From Caprimulgus europaeus (Eukaryota; Chordata; Aves; Caprimulgiformes; Caprimulgidae), in contig OU015528.1 of NCBI GenBank assembly GCA_907165065.1, positions 23,208,015 through 23,272,014 of the forward strand: DNA of 64,000 nt. Direction: 5' to 3'. Of this stretch, positions 47,601 through 61,731 are shown in pieces. How positions within the stretch are numbered: position 1 is the stretch's first letter; every line of letters begins with the position of its first letter. The position numbers and the translations under genes are program-made. The notes beneath the pieces were generated by a model, which had not been told where the DNA came from, ran no database searches, and saw only the letters and a program-made list of their open reading frames with translations.

Positions 47601-50600
47601 TTCTGGTCCCCAGGATTTGGAAGTACCTCTGTGCATAGGTGGGTTCCTAGATTCTTAACTGAGTTAAGCTGACAGTGGTTCTATGCTTAAAATAATAGCT
47701 ACTTTGCTTTCCATTTGAGGGTAGAGACTTTCATTTGCAGCTCACATCCCAGGGGAGTTTTCTTTTCCTAGAGCTTTGGTCCTAGAAGAGACATGTAATG
47801 TCTATTTCTTAGAGAAATCTAAATTAGACATAGTCCAAATGCTTAAGCATCTGAGATATAGCTAAATAACTTTAAATATCTTGGACAAAGGCCTTATTGC
47901 AAGCAGAAATGAGTAGTTTAGCCACCATTAAAGTGGGAGAGTCTGAATGTGATTTTTATGGAATCTTTGGGACTCCAAGGAGTGCACTTTGGGAAACCTT
48001 TTGCTCTTTTACCTGGGAGCCATGACAACCTGAAGCCATGGGAACTTCTGTGTGGCAGTCCCCTGTATGTAATGTGTGCATTGAAAGTGGTTTCTCTCAT
48101 TTATTTGAACTTAAAATATTTGGTTGGTTGTCAATGTCAGCTCAGCTGATTGGACACTAAGAAAAGGGGTCAGGGATAATTGATGGGCCCAGGACTATGG
48201 GTAGAAGAAAGTCGATGGATTCAATCAGTCTCTGGAGAAGGACGGAAAAATGTTACAGAGAGCCCAGGAGAATCAATATGACCTGCAAAAATAATGCAGG
48301 GTATAAATAAAGAGGAACTATTAATACAGACATTCGTTACAAATTACTAGGCTTTTAGTGTGTTTCATAATATGTTTAAACCAGTTGCTAAATATCAACT
48401 AAAATTTAACCAAGTTACTTCAGCCTCTACAGAAAGCTAGCTTCAAACAGCTATATTCCTGTGTCCAACAGGTTAAACATCTGGGTCTGCCATTTTAACA
48501 CGTACAGTCATTCAGAGCTGGAATTTAGGGTAAATATTTGAATGTTAGAATAAGCATATTTCATCTACATACAAGTGGAATACTGTTAGCATTTCTCAGA
48601 TTTGGAATGGGATTTTATGTTCTATATTTAAGATATTTAGTCAGAGTATCATACCTTATGATTGCAAAACAGAACTCTAGACTGATCTGTGAACACAGGT
48701 GCCTGAACTTTTAAGTACTTAGGTACTTGAAACAACAAAGCAAGTAATTTTATCTTTTTTATTTATCATCTGATAAGCTATCTTTAAAAAATCCTCTTAT
48801 TTTTGTTTGTAGTATGAAAACAACACCTTTATAACATTGGCAAAATAATCGACTTTCTTATTTCAGGGAATAAGTGATGTGTTGTGTTTTTGCAATGATT
48901 CATATTTAGCTTGTCTACTAGGCCTCAGTAATGTATCTCTAGTTCATACTTTAATTACTAGTAGTTCTAGTTATTTCTCTAGGCTATGCAACAGAAAGAA
49001 GGTATGATCCTGTGTGGCAGGCCCTTGGTCATGAAAGGTTCAACTCTGATATAATAAAGAGATTAAAAATAATATAGTGGGAAAAAGCTTGCTTGCATTA
49101 CTACAGGTATATTAGGTATACACATCCCATACCATGGGAGGTGTGTCCCATCGCTATTATCTGAGCTGTAAGTGTAACAAATACATTAATTTTGATACTG
49201 TGGTATCTAGGATCTGTTGAATTTACTTAAATCTAAATTCAGGGAAGCAGGGAGAGGAGAGGGAGGAAGTTTTGTATCCAGATACCTTGCTAAGAGGTAG
49301 TGAGAATAAACCTCATCATTAATACCTCAAATATTTGTTGTTGCTAATTGCCTGTTGCTTCTTATCCATCAGTGACTTTTGGCTCGACAGTAAATAGGCT
49401 ACAGAAACAAGCTACAGGCTTTAAAGATCTATTTAATACAGGAAATGAAAAATAAGGAGGACAGAGTATAAACTAAATCCCCAAAGGAAGGTTAATATGG
49501 TAATATTGGGAGTCATTACACTAAATTTTAGGTGCCTAGTGGTATTAGCACCCCTGAATAAAACACCTAAGCTCTCCAGTCATCAAACCTATGAATGAGG
49601 ATCAACATAGACAAGGTGTTGAATAGAGAGCTGCCAAAGTTACCAAATAGGAAACCCTGATGGCAGAGTTGGGTCTTATACCCTTGCCCTGTCAGGGGAA
49701 TTAGATACTCAATGCTGTTTTGCAGGGACACGTTTTTATCAGATCAGGTTTCATATCCTGCAGCCCTCTTGTGCACTGATGTACCTAAGCTGCTGCTTTC
49801 AGAAATGGAACATTTTGCAGAAAACAATCCCTGAGTTTTGGGTCTGGAGAAAGGAAAATTTAATCTCTTAAAGCATGGATTAGGACATTAATCTAAACAG
49901 GGGATATTTGGATATCATTGCAGGTCCACGAATAACTTGCGAAATTCTAGTTAGATAAAATACAAAATTGACACCAAGATCTTCATATCTCCTCAGTGAA
50001 GTCAACTTCTTCCTTAGTCTATAAAGTCACTCTTCCAGGCCTACGCCAGTGCCTCACAAACCGGGATTGGAGAATTGTTCTAGCTGTGAAGGTATCATAG
50101 GAAAATGAGTAACATCTCCAATGACTGAGCCCACTGTACTTTTTAAAGAGCTTGATCTTATAACTGTACTTTAAGATCAGGCCCCTCCTGATCAAGCACA
50201 GTCAGGAGTGCTCTGCTCAGTTACATAGACTGGACCAAGGAACTGGAGTGGTAAAATGTGTAAATGTCTAAAGATAGGTGGAATTTGCAGATTTGTCTCT
50301 TAGACCTACAAATGTGCTTAAATCCCAACACAGTCCCACTTCAGACATCCATGTCCTTTTGTGAATCTCCATTGAGCTTTCTAAGACTTACAGCTCTTCT
50401 GAGAGCACTGTTTGCAAAGGAGACCATAGAGGTACATGGATAATGATGAGACTCAGGATGCTATGCTAATCTAGGAGGTCTTGATGCTGCTGAAGATTTA
50501 GAGTTGAGGTGGTAATCCAGAGCTCTGGTATTCTTTTGATACTGGGGAGATTTTTTTGACCAAAACTACATATGCCTGAGTGAGGAGAATATTTGTGAAA

Positions 50601-52250
50601 CAGGGTGGGCAAGTTGAAGGGAACTGATAATTTTTGTGTTCTGAACAGGCATGAACTAGGTGGGCTGAGTCATTTAATGAGGGATGTATGACTTGGTGGC
50701 ACATAGGAGGTGTGTGCATTCATATGTGTGTGGATGGCACCAGGGCAACTGGGTGGAAAGGTGAGAACTAGATTTCATGGGTGGACAGAGAAGAAATAAT
50801 AAACAGAATGGCTAATTGGAAAGTTTCTGAGCAGCCTTCACTAGAGATGTTAAAGTTTAACAAGTCCTGAGTAGGTTGGACAGATATCACAAATATGGTT
50901 TTAGCTATATAAAATAGTAAAAATTAAAGTATATGCTAACTTCTTTTTGAAACTTATCAATTACCACTTAATGGAATTGCAGTGAAGAATATCTTGCCCT
51001 TGATCTTAACAGTCAATAATTCAAGATCAGAGCATAGCTCTGAGGACTAGAAACACAGGCTTCTTCTCAGGATGCTGTAGTCCTGCAGGGAGGGACAGCC
51101 TCCAAGCCAGAGCCACAAACCCCTTCTGCCCATTTACTCAGCTCATTCCCCAATGACATGAAGCTATATTAATCAGGAGAAAACAAGAGTACACATCAGC
51201 CTGTGGTTATTAGTGCAGAAATACAAAACTATCTGTAATACTTAAACTCCTGCAGCCCCTGTGTTGTCTAATATAGTTCAGAGACACCTAGGGGCTTCTT
51301 TAATTTGTTTTTAGTACATACGGTTGCAGGAGGACATTCAAACTCCCAGGGACCACAAGGCATGGGTGAGCCTTGCATATGTGTGATGTCAGGCTGATCA
51401 TAGGACATACAGACTCATCTGAGCCACTATACTGGTTGTATTGATGTAGAAATTTCTTCTCCTCTCCACCAGGGGATCTTTCTGGGGCCGAGTGTGCCAA
51501 CTGCTTGCACGCCTGGCACTGCCTTCTCCAAGAGAAGACAGAAGACTGCTTCATACTACCATACTTCCCTGGTGTCTCTGAAGGGGGAATGAGAACTGCC
51601 AAGGAATAGACAGTGAAGGAACCAGAGTACTAATTATGGCCCCTTTATTAGAGGGGAATACCTTCTACACCCAGGGCAATCAAGGACAATTAGGAGCAGC
51701 CTGAACTCTTTAAATACAACAACAGTGACCTCCTTAGAGGAAAGTCCTGATTAAGCTCCTCAGAAATTCCTTATTTTTTCTTATAAGCTACATGCCTGTC
51801 TATCCCTCTGTGTTATGGATGAGCCAAGATCCATGACTGACAGATGACAAGGGTAGGAGGCTTCTTTCATTCTTACCTCTTTGAATGGTCTAGGCTGTGG
51901 AATGACTTGGGACAGTTAGAAACAAACATGAAGTATTGTGTAGACAATCCTTGGAACTAGGCAAACCTATGGGCAATGAGCCAGCAGTCACAGGGGCACT
52001 TGGCTGGTACCCATCATAATTTCATGTTATGGGGGACAGAAGTCAGATTTTTACAAGAGATTTTATGTGAAAGAGAAATACTGGTTGATAAATTACTGGT
52101 TTTAATAGCATAGCAAAGTATTTATCTAATAAAAGGACCTTCTAAGTACTAAGACTCTTTTACACAATTTTGTAATGAAATTTTAGTGTATAATCCTTTT
52201 ACATGATGTAATATTTTTGTAGAATAATGACAGAATTATTAATAAACCTT
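47601..52250. other. Intergenic DNA 3' of PPP1R3A
   Basis: No gene was seen. Open frames are short and overlap antisense partners without protein-like composition. An imperfect hairpin lies near 49120-49146. No clear mobile element was recognised. Confidence 0.5.
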
Positions 52251-52254
52251 TAAA

Positions 52255-52320
52255 AAAACAGAGGGAAGAAAGGAAGAGAAAGACAACTGGAAAAGAGAGA
52301 GAGAAAGAAAGCAAGCATGT
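52255..52320. repeat. Purine-rich (GA/GAAA)n tract
   Basis: About 65 bp of almost pure purine (AAAACAGAGGGAAGAAAGG, then GAGAGAGAGAAAGAAAGC). It is a degenerate GA/GAAA microsatellite that could form H-DNA. No functional evidence. Confidence 0.7.
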
Positions 52321-53274
52321 GTCTGCATTGTTCCATAGCAAGCAAGAGATTCAAAAATTGGAAAATTTTATTCTTCTAAGTTCAGGTTGAGTTTGCAATC
52401 AACACATCACTGTTCTTCAAGACATTCTGCGCTCCACAAAAGGGTACAAACCCAGACAAGCTTTTTTTTTTCCCCCCATTGTCTGTTAGTAATAACGGTA
52501 TCAGTAATAACAAGCCAATTGACGAAGGTTGTGTTCCTGGGACAATTGTAATGCCTCTGTTAGCCTTGCAGGTGAGGTGGGCTGGCTGCTATAAATGCAG
52601 AGTGTTTGGATACTGTGGCTGGGATGTGCTATTAGCCTGCTTTGCTGGGGCTGTGCTTCCACATTTCATGCTCACCCATTCATGTGACCACTAGCAATCA
52701 ACTAAGCCACTGATGTCCTGGAGCACAGACACTTTTCTTCAGTGTTATGCTAACACACATGGTAAACTGCACGTACAGTAATGCACTGTTTTGTTCATTT
52801 CATGATATAAAATTTGGTATAAAATAAAGTTTAAACAAATTGTTATTATCTTGAAGTTATTAAACATTGCAAGACAAAGTGAAAGAAACTCAACACTAGC
52901 AACTGTGGCTGCGACCTTTTAGACTAGCTGATCTGGACAGGCTTACACCTGTAGCTGTACATCATCTTTTATTGTAGACATATCAAGTGAGAAGCAAACA
53001 TTGTGATTTTTCAAAAGTGCCTTGTCTGACACTGCATAAGGCAATAGCATGACTTGCCATGTACTTTTCATTCTAGAACAATCAAGAACTTACATGTTCA
53101 ATAAGCCTTGATTATAAATTAGGTTAATGACAACTGTAATCTCATTAATTGTATTTTTAATAAACCAGTGCTAAACCATCTTCTATTGTGTGGATACAAA
53201 GCTACATTTTTTGCTATGCACCAGGCATCACAATTTTAATGTTTATTTGATCTGTGGGATATGTAAGCCAGTCA
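52321..53274. other. Intergenic DNA, repeat-poor
   Basis: No repeat or gene was recognised. The part from 52480 to 52900 is repeat-free and could be a conserved noncoding element, but nothing in the sequence proves that. Confidence 0.35.
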
Positions 53275-53400
53275 TACTGTTGTAGGCAAGTTTTCTTCAC
53301 AGTCCACAGGGCCTGGCCCAGTGGAGGGCTCAGGTGCCCACCAGCTGGGAATACAACCCAGAGCCCTGAGTAAGGCTTCTGTGCTCACTATCCAATGCAA
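53275..53400 (-). mobile_element. Ancient tRNA-derived SINE fragment (minus)
   Basis: Read on the minus strand: TGGATAGTGAGCACAGAAGCC (A-box-like, family TAGTGGTTAGAGCAGGAGCC), then CTCAGGGCTCTGGGTTGTATTCCCAGCTGG (B-box-like GGTTNNATTCC). Spacing between the boxes fits a tRNA-like head. Its sequence differs from the group at 47318-47600, so it may be a second SINE subfamily. Confidence 0.5.
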
Positions 53401-56400
53401 TGAAAAATGAGCTATTTCAGAATGACATCTCAGAAACCAAGTGAATATGGTCTCATCCTTCTTTTGAACAGAAAAGCACCTAATGAGTCTAAATAAATCC
53501 AGAATTAGGTAGAAGCCATGGACAAATGCACAAAGTGTGGAAGAGGTGCCGATACTTTGAAGGTTCTTACCACCAGAGAGCTTCCTGCTCCAAACCCAAG
53601 GCTGGGGAAGACTGGACTGCCCCACCACTTTTCCGCACACCTGCATTTTCTTCTCTGGGGTCACTGAGAGGAAGGGACATCAGGGTATATAGCAGGTCTC
53701 CTGATGGAGATGACCAGGAGACCATAACTTGGGGTGCACTGTGGACTCTGCCTTACAATGAAAAGCCATCATGAGTCACTGGATTACAATTTTGGCTTTA
53801 CATAATTCAGCTCCACCTAATTCTTGTTTTAAGCATCTGAGACCTTTATTGGATATAGGCTAACATTAACCACCCTCTTCAGTGCATGAGAAGAGACAGT
53901 TTTTTCAAAACAGAATTTAATGTTACTGTTAATTAAATCAGTAATAAAAACTTGCAGTTCCATTTTAATACCTACCTTGTTTCTTTTTTGACTATATTTT
54001 GCCTCCTGTCTGGCATCATAGCTATAATTAAGAGAACTTCCTTTTCTTTAATACTTATGTCCTTTTAAATGTTCATATTCCATAAGCATTCCCATTCAGT
54101 TCAACGTTATGCAGACTGCATTCAGCTTTTCATATTTCCTTTTCACACAAAGGCGTATTTCTGCAAAGATACAGCAGATATTTTACTCATATGCAAATAA
54201 AAACCATAAGATTATTTAACTTATTACCATTACATTAGTGGTAAGCAAATCATGGCCCAAACCAGACTGATGCCCAATAGGCTGGCAGTCAAGTGGATAG
54301 AACTCTGCTGTTGTGAGTCTAGAGAGAAGTGACTGCAAAAGCAGAGAAGTCAAACTTCGGACACTGCAATGTCTATTGAACAGCTTCTCTTGTAAAAGGA
54401 TGGGAGCTCTTCCAGTACTACAGATGCTGAAGATTTCAGGAAGAACCTCTCTAACCACATAATCAAAAATTGCAATCTCCTTTCAAATACCCACCTTGAC
54501 ATCTTCACAATATTTTTCCTCCTATTTGACATCAATGGTAAAGCTGTTTATTAATCATCCTATAAGTCCCCCTCCTGGCATGAAGGCTCCTGCAGAAGCT
54601 GTGCTGTGACTGTAGGTATGTCTCAATGGTGTGTTGCAAGCAGATGGAGGCTTGGTCAGCTCATACTCTGGATCAACATGGGGCTGCTCTCCTGCTGGGA
54701 AAGAATGCTTAAGCACGCTGCTAAGTGTGACAAGTGAGCCCTCCTTAGGATGAACTACTCTGAACTCCTGAGACAGGTAAGTGGTCTTTGGATGGTGCAA
54801 AATATGGCAAAATGATCCCGCATCTGCTTGGAGGAAACGGAGAAATAGCTCATATATTGACTGAGTAATGCTGAAGTTGCTGAGGAACTGAATGTGGCTG
54901 GAGAAGGTTAAAGTCATTCCAAGCAAATTATTCCACAGATCCCAATGTGAAATACTTGAACTTTGGACAAATTATTCACCTAGTTTTGCTCACAAAATCT
55001 TGTTTGCTTCATATAAGTGAATAAAAAATATATATTGTATGTTTCATTGTGTCATTTTGCAATGACACAATCACAATTTCAAGAAACTGATGGAAATTTT
55101 GCATTGATACTTAGAACTAATTCACTCAAAGTATTAGTGGAAAGCGCAGCAGGGGTGGGAAATACTGAGGGTAGAAATGAGGAAAAGTCTGTGTTGCAGT
55201 GGAATTTGGCTTACTGCTTTGCAGCAGGTATGTAAGCTATGCATTCCTGGGACAGCATTTAATTCAATGTTTGAACACCTCTTGACACAACAAGGCCCAA
55301 ATATTTAAGTCTAAGAAGTAAAAGCTGTGTTTTTAAAGGTATTATGGTAGTGAAATCAATGAAAGATGGCTAAAATACCTCTTACCTGGGCTCTTACATC
55401 TTAATAAAAGATGCAGGATAACTCTTTTCTTTTGTAAAATGTTTTCAGAGCAATTACTATACTATTTTTATTCTAACAAGTACGGAGATTTCAAGGCCAG
55501 GTGGAGAGGTGTAATAAAGGCATTGTGAGAGATGAAGACCAAGTGGGGATAAATATCTCTAAAACTTGCTGGCTGTTTCATCTGCAGGAAAGAGGGATTG
55601 CAGGCTGATGGCAGCTGACAGGAGCCAGAGTTTAGGGATGTGGTATGTGGGTGTCTCAGGAGCCAAAAGGTTCTTTGACATCTCTGGCAAAAAGTGGCCA
55701 TCATTATTATGATCTCTTGCATGGCATCTCCACAGATTGTGGAACTGCAAATAACCATCCCAGGATAAGACACAATGTCATTTAAAAATGGGCCTACTCT
55801 TGATTTAAAGAGGGTGAATGAGAATGTACTGTATCCTTTGATAGTCTGTTCCAGTGGTTAATTATTCTCGCTGTCAAAAATGCATGTCTTTTTTGCTTGT
55901 TTGGATATATGCTAATTTAAAACAGGTGTTTGGTTTTGATTGTGCAATTAAAATACTGTGCAGAAATTTACAAGGCACTTTAGACAATTGGAAATTCTGA
56001 AATACTTCTTTATTATAAAACTTGCAATTATGTAATTATAAAACTGTTTTTCACCTCTCCCTTTAGCTGGCTTATAACAATTTATGAAAGAATTTGGCAC
56101 GTTAAAGCTGTAATTAGGAAGTAAAGTTGTAAGACATTTTTATTTCTATAAAACAGATGTAGATTTAATTTTAATTGGGAAAAATACTTTGATAGCAGTT
56201 TATTGCCAGCTTAACTGTTATAAGACCACAGTTTTTACCAACCAAAATGAAACTGCACTAAGTGTGAGATAAACCATTCTGAGCCAGCCCCAAAATAAAG
56301 CTAGTCTCAGAGTCCCACTTCTCAAAGAGTAAAATGGGGAAAAAAATGAAGTTATAACAAATTAAGACCCATGTGCTGTTGCTGCATTGAGAAAAGAGCC

Positions 56401-56600
56401 ATTGTACATGCCTGACACACCTCTCTATGTCTCACAATACCCTTTCCCCACATCCATGATCCTACACATCCACGATCACCCATTTCTTCCTGAAATGAAC
56501 TGCAAGTGTGCTCTGTGAGGTTTTGGCAGTGATGCTGCTGCCTGCCAGCACACACCACGCACAGCCCAGGGCACTGCATGCAGCCACATCCAGCTCCAGG
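53401..56600. other. Intergenic DNA
   Basis: No supported gene. The longest frame (54555-54926 minus, 123 codons) has no recognisable domain, no upstream promoter signal and no splice context. The stretch 55850-56200 is AT-rich with several TAATTA-type cores and no repeat signature. Confidence 0.45.
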
Positions 56601-56621
56601 AAAAGTAGGAGTTGACAGGGT

Positions 56622-56659
56622 CAGAAGTAGTTGTGAAGGTCAGAAGTAGTTGTGAAGGT
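56622..56659. repeat. 19-bp perfect tandem duplication
   Basis: CAGAAGTAGTTGTGAAGGT occurs twice head to tail, and a third copy starts (CAGACGTG...) before diverging. A small recent slippage or duplication event. Confidence 0.9.
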
Positions 56660-59600
56660 CAGACGTGTGTGGTGGGGACGGTGGTGGTTAAAAATTAAAG
56701 CCTGCATGCAGCTGGAGTGCTGTGGGCCCATGGGATGAGAAATACCTTTGCTGACAGTGGCATGGCATGGGAGGGCAGTGCTACGGCATCAGCCCATGCC
56801 TTCGGCTGGCTGCAGCTGGGCAGGTGCTGTTTGATGTCTTTATTATTATGGCTTCTCCACCAAAGCCCAGCCTTATGTCCTCACGTGTGTATCTTAAGCA
56901 TATCTTCCATGAAGTCTGTGTGTATTTCCTTTGCTCTTCACACGCATTATTATCAATGAGAGCTTGCAACTTATCAGAGCAGAACAGAACTCTGTGAATG
57001 TAGCAGAATCTTCCTCTCTGGATTAAAACCAGTTCTGAACATATAGGACAAGTAGTCTGTACTAAATAGAGTTTGAACTGCCCACCTCTTTCCTTGCAAT
57101 TGCTTAAGAGGTAGCAGAGAAACAACCAGCAAAAGAGGAAGCAAAAATCTACTTGGTCACATGTATTTCTTTAGTTTCTTAAGGTTCCATGGCAGCTTTG
57201 ACGTGCTGCAGTGCAAGCTCTTTCAGCAAGCCATCAGATCAAGATGTGACTTTAAACTGGCCAGTGGGACAAAATGATAGGGGAGTTCACAAGTGAAATG
57301 TCAGGAAAGAGGCATAAAATTTGGCACATTTGTGAAGATGCCTTGTGATTTTGGGTGCTTGGCTGAAATAGAATATGAGCCAGGCATCTTTGATGGGCAC
57401 AGGGGTTGCTTTTGGAAATATTAGCTGTGATGTCTGACATGTTATGTAGTCACACCAAAGTCAACAGTGGGTCATGGTGGGTCATGATATAGCACAGAAT
57501 TTGCACCTGTAGTGTTTGCCCAGAAGGGTCCACTCCTGTTCTCACACCTGTGTAAATCCAGATCCTTTCCAAGAGTTAGGATGTTGACCTAGATAAAATT
57601 AGGAAAAATAAGATCATGTAGTCAATAGTGATTGTAAAATACTTGAATTATTACAGTTTACACTAAGACAAAACAGCATAAATTGAAGTTTGCATCATTG
57701 TTTTCAAACCAGTGTGTTCTTAGATATTCTAATCACTACTAATTCCACTGTAAGCCAAGCTAAATAAGAATGCAATTTACACATTGTTTAAATGTTAATT
57801 TTCCATTTATTATTATTTTTATTTCACAAATTATTGTTGCTTCCTGCAGTGCTCAGAAACTTATTTTATAAAAGTATTATCTTGTTACTGTGAGATGTGC
57901 TTGTGACTCACACTGCAGTTAGGAAAACAATGTTATATTTGTCAGCACAGCAGCACTGATGTAGCTACAGAACAGAGCTGTGTCCTGGGCACTGCATGAA
58001 TCTTTAACAAGGTTATCAGTACTCCACCTAGATGCTATAGTTATGGTCACATTAGGAATAACAGTTAAAACTGTACAGATGTGTGGCTTCCAAATCATTA
58101 TTGCTTATGCACTAGATTCGGCAGAAAGAACACAAACTGAATTTTGAATGTCCAACATGGTCAAGCTGAGCTGTCAGTGAAAAAATAATTGTTTTTGATC
58201 CTTTAAAGTGATCACACATTTTTGCTGTGTGAATTTATTCAAATTTTATATTTTAAAATAGCACATGTGCACCTAAAGTAAAAGTAAGAATGTAAGAGGA
58301 AACTAAGAATACCTGGTATGTTAAATAACACAAGTTTCTTAGGTCTCATACATTACTTTCACAGTCTCCCTGCCATTAGCCTCAATCCTTTTTAGTCCAC
58401 CACACCAGAGAAGTGAGCTAGACAAATTGAGTAACTAAATTCTCCATCATTCACTTCTTTATGTTATTGTGAGGATCAATAAATGCCCATTCAAAGGAAC
58501 TGAGGTTAAGCCACTCATTAATCCTGCCTCACAGAGATTCTAAAATATTATTTCCTTTTCTTTGTTACCACCTTTAAAGTATGCAAAATGTAGTTTACAG
58601 AAAACAGGAATAACAGAAAATAACTTGATGGAAGATTAAGCATTTGTAAGGGGAAAACTTAGTATTCATTGAACAGGTCCTCTTATAATCTGTGGTTGGG
58701 GCCACTTGTAGCACTTTTTTTCTTGGCTTTTTTTTTTTGTTTTCTCGATTTCCCGATTTCTCTCTGCTTAGTTTTGTTGTGTGGTTTTGTTGTTTTGTTT
58801 TGTTTTCCTCAAATAATTATGTTGCTTCACAAATGAAAAAATGTATCCTTGAATGTAAATGGAATTTGACAATTTTGAAATAATAAACTTGGAATAGAGA
58901 TTAAAGAATGTTCAATGCATTGCAACAAATTAAATAAACCTGCTCAGAACAGCTCAGAATGGCTTTGTTTATGTCTCCCAATTTTTTTTCCATTCCCTTG
59001 TTTCTATTTTCTTTTAGCTATCTTTTCAGTAAAAAGGGAATTAGACTCTAAGGTCCTGGAAACACTAAGGCATAAAGTGACTGATGGAACTCTTTCATCA
59101 CATGTAAACAAAATGCTTTACCTTATGATTCATATTGCTATCCATTTATGCTTTCCCACCTGGACTTTCAGTGCTGGGACTCACAGCAGCAGGTGCTCCA
59201 GCTGTTTGAACAGTACTGTACAGACCACCTCTCAGGAAGGTCTACTTCTGTTTGATTTTGTGTTTATTTTGGCAAAACCTCTAGAGTTAATGTTTTTTAC
59301 TCTAAAACAACTTTAAAACTTGCTTGGGAGTGAACCATTCAAGGTATGTCCAAACAGATATGTAACTGTGCAGGAATACAACTCCGGCTTGAAAGTGGGT
59401 TAACTACATAAGCCTGAGCTAATAACCTACCTCTGAATATGAATAAAGTAAACTTGATTTGGCTTGCACCCATCTACTCAGATGTGACATAAACTGTCAC
59501 TCAGACTAGGGTCCACCTGGAATGCCACAAAAATAAATAAGTTGCTAACTGAACACAGCCGACCACACAAAAGGATGCTCCAGTATGGAGACAGGAAAGA

Positions 59601-61700
59601 AGCATTCGGCTGGGGCTGTGGGGAGAAAGGAATTTGCTCTAGAATCAGCTGTCAGCATGCATCCCGACAATCTAATATAGAAAGTGAGAGACTTAGCCCA
59701 AAGTAACGTTATAAACTAAATTTTTCCAAATAAATGCATAAAAGGCCTTAATGAAAAGTTATTTTACTTTCTTCGAAATGTCTATTTTTAAAACCACCAG
59801 GATTGCAGTTTTCCTAGAGAAGGAATTTAAAAGAGTAGCCATATTTTACATTGTATTTCTGTGGAAAGTTGGTGGTTTTGTATGAAAGTCTAGTCACATA
59901 CCCTGCATGAGTGAGAGAGAAGTATGTATAGAGCTTCTTGTCTAGGTAATTCATTGCAGTACCAATCCTCTTCTGTAATGTTAATAGGATACTGTACAAG
60001 ACTACCACTGTATTGGAAACCACTCTTAAATCCATTCATCTCCTTTCCATCACAACCACAGGAGGAGAAAGACAATGTCAGGTTGGATTTTATGTCTATT
60101 CAGTTACATTTTGTACACAAAGAGAATACAAATATATTGTTAGCCTTGTTCTTTATTAATTGCCTCACTGGCTATTGACGCAAGCTCAGGTGGTATATTT
60201 TTCAAAAGCATTAATAACCTCTTTTTGTTCTAGACCAGTCTTCCTCAGTCTTTTCAGGATGATGATTCCTTATTTCAAGTCACTATTACAACCACTCTTA
60301 CAACATTTATTGTAGAGTAAGAGTAAAAAATATTTACACACAGCAGTGAGCTGGTTTAATTCAGTGTGTTTGGGAAGAATGACTCCATCCATGTCTAGAA
60401 GTTAACGATAAATGGCATACCTTAGGTCTCCATACCTTGACTGCCTCTGTCTAGGACGTGACCTACCTGTGCCCTTGGAGATGCCTATCTTCCCTACCCA
60501 TACAGGAGACCAAGACACATGCCATGCACCTAACTTTTGCCCCACTTGAGACAAAAAAGAAGACATTTGCACCCAGACTTGGAGAGCTAGGAAGTGCTAC
60601 ACAAGTCCAGCAGTCTGGTTTAGCCAGAAAACACTGGTCTTTTAAAGCTGAAGTCCTATGGGGACTGAAATAGAAAATAAAGGTCACTTGAGGTGGTTGA
60701 GAGGAGCAGATTTCAAGTACCTTGATGGTTTTGACATCTTGAAAGTTATTCTGGGACTTCTTTTATTTGACATGGACTCTACTTATACTTTCAGCTCTTT
60801 GCAAACCCACTAATTTTGCAGCCACAAAGTGTGGTAACAATGATCCAGCACTGCTGCTCCAGGCAGATGGTGGCTGTTGGCTGAGGAGTCGTCTGATGTC
60901 TGATTGTGCCACTCTCCCCTATTCCCAGAGCCCAGCATTTTCTTTGGAAATGACAAATATATGTAAGTTCAGGCACAACTGCAGAGACTCGTTTTTTTTT
61001 GTTTCTCAGGCTTCTACTGGCCTTTTGACTTTGTGGAACCTCATAAAATCTCTACCCCCAGGCCGATACTTCTGGCACCAATTCACTGCAGTCACCTCAG
61101 CAAGCCAGAATCTATTTCTGCACCTGAATCCTCTCCTTGAAGCCATTACAGGGCAGTACAGTCACCTGCCAGCCTTTTAAAAGCACAGTATCATTAATTC
61201 AACAGAACAGCATATCAGAGAAGTAACAGCTTTCCATATCTGAAATAATGGGCAGCCAGTGCTCAAGGTTGTATTAAAGCTCAAATAAAATAGCTGAAGA
61301 ACCTATAGGCATTCTCCTGTCTGTCCAAGAAAGTAATCAGGTCCAGCTGGGCTTACTGGTTTTGTTTGTGTTTCTAGACCATCTCTAGTTCCTATAGGGC
61401 TAGGAAGGAGCTCTATGCTGTCACTGAGCATTCAACAAAGCTTGCCAGGCTGGGAAAACTGCTGGTCCTGAGATGGTTCCTGTGTCCTAATAGTACAGAA
61501 CCCAAATTAAAAATGTCCTTGCAGGGTAAGTAGAAAGTACTGTGGAGAGTGAGAAAAGTTAGTGGAGCAACAAGTAATCAGTTCAGGTCTTATTGTGTCC
61601 AGAGCAAATAAATGTGGTAGGAGACAGCTTGATTCCAGGGGGATCACCTGGGTGTTGCTGTGACATTTCTAGGTGTTCCCAGTTCTGAAAGTGCTTGCAG
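56660..61700. other. Intergenic DNA
   Basis: No gene, LTR or LINE end was recognised. A T/TTTTG-rich patch lies at 58712-58808. The stretch 57620-58260 is AT-rich and repeat-free. Confidence 0.45.
58780..58808. repeat. TTTTG/TTG-rich low-complexity tract
   Basis: Irregular TTTTG and TTG units in a T-rich stretch. Low-complexity sequence only. Confidence 0.6.
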
Positions 61701-61709
61701 GTTTTCATG

Positions 61710-61731
61710 AGCTGGCTCCATGGAGCCAGCT
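61710..61731. repeat. Perfect 22-bp palindrome
   Basis: Each strand reads the same over 22 bp, centred on CCATGG between 61720 and 61721 with arms containing GCTGGCTCCA. There is no spacer. It could be chance, a dimeric protein site or a remnant of an inverted duplication. Confidence 0.9.

Noticed and set aside
49120-49146. Imperfect hairpin around CCCATACCATGGG
   Set aside because: Short stem with a mismatch; it has no terminator or small-RNA context in a vertebrate genome.
54555-54926. 123-codon minus-strand frame
   Set aside because: It looks mildly protein-like, but no domain, splice or promoter support was found.
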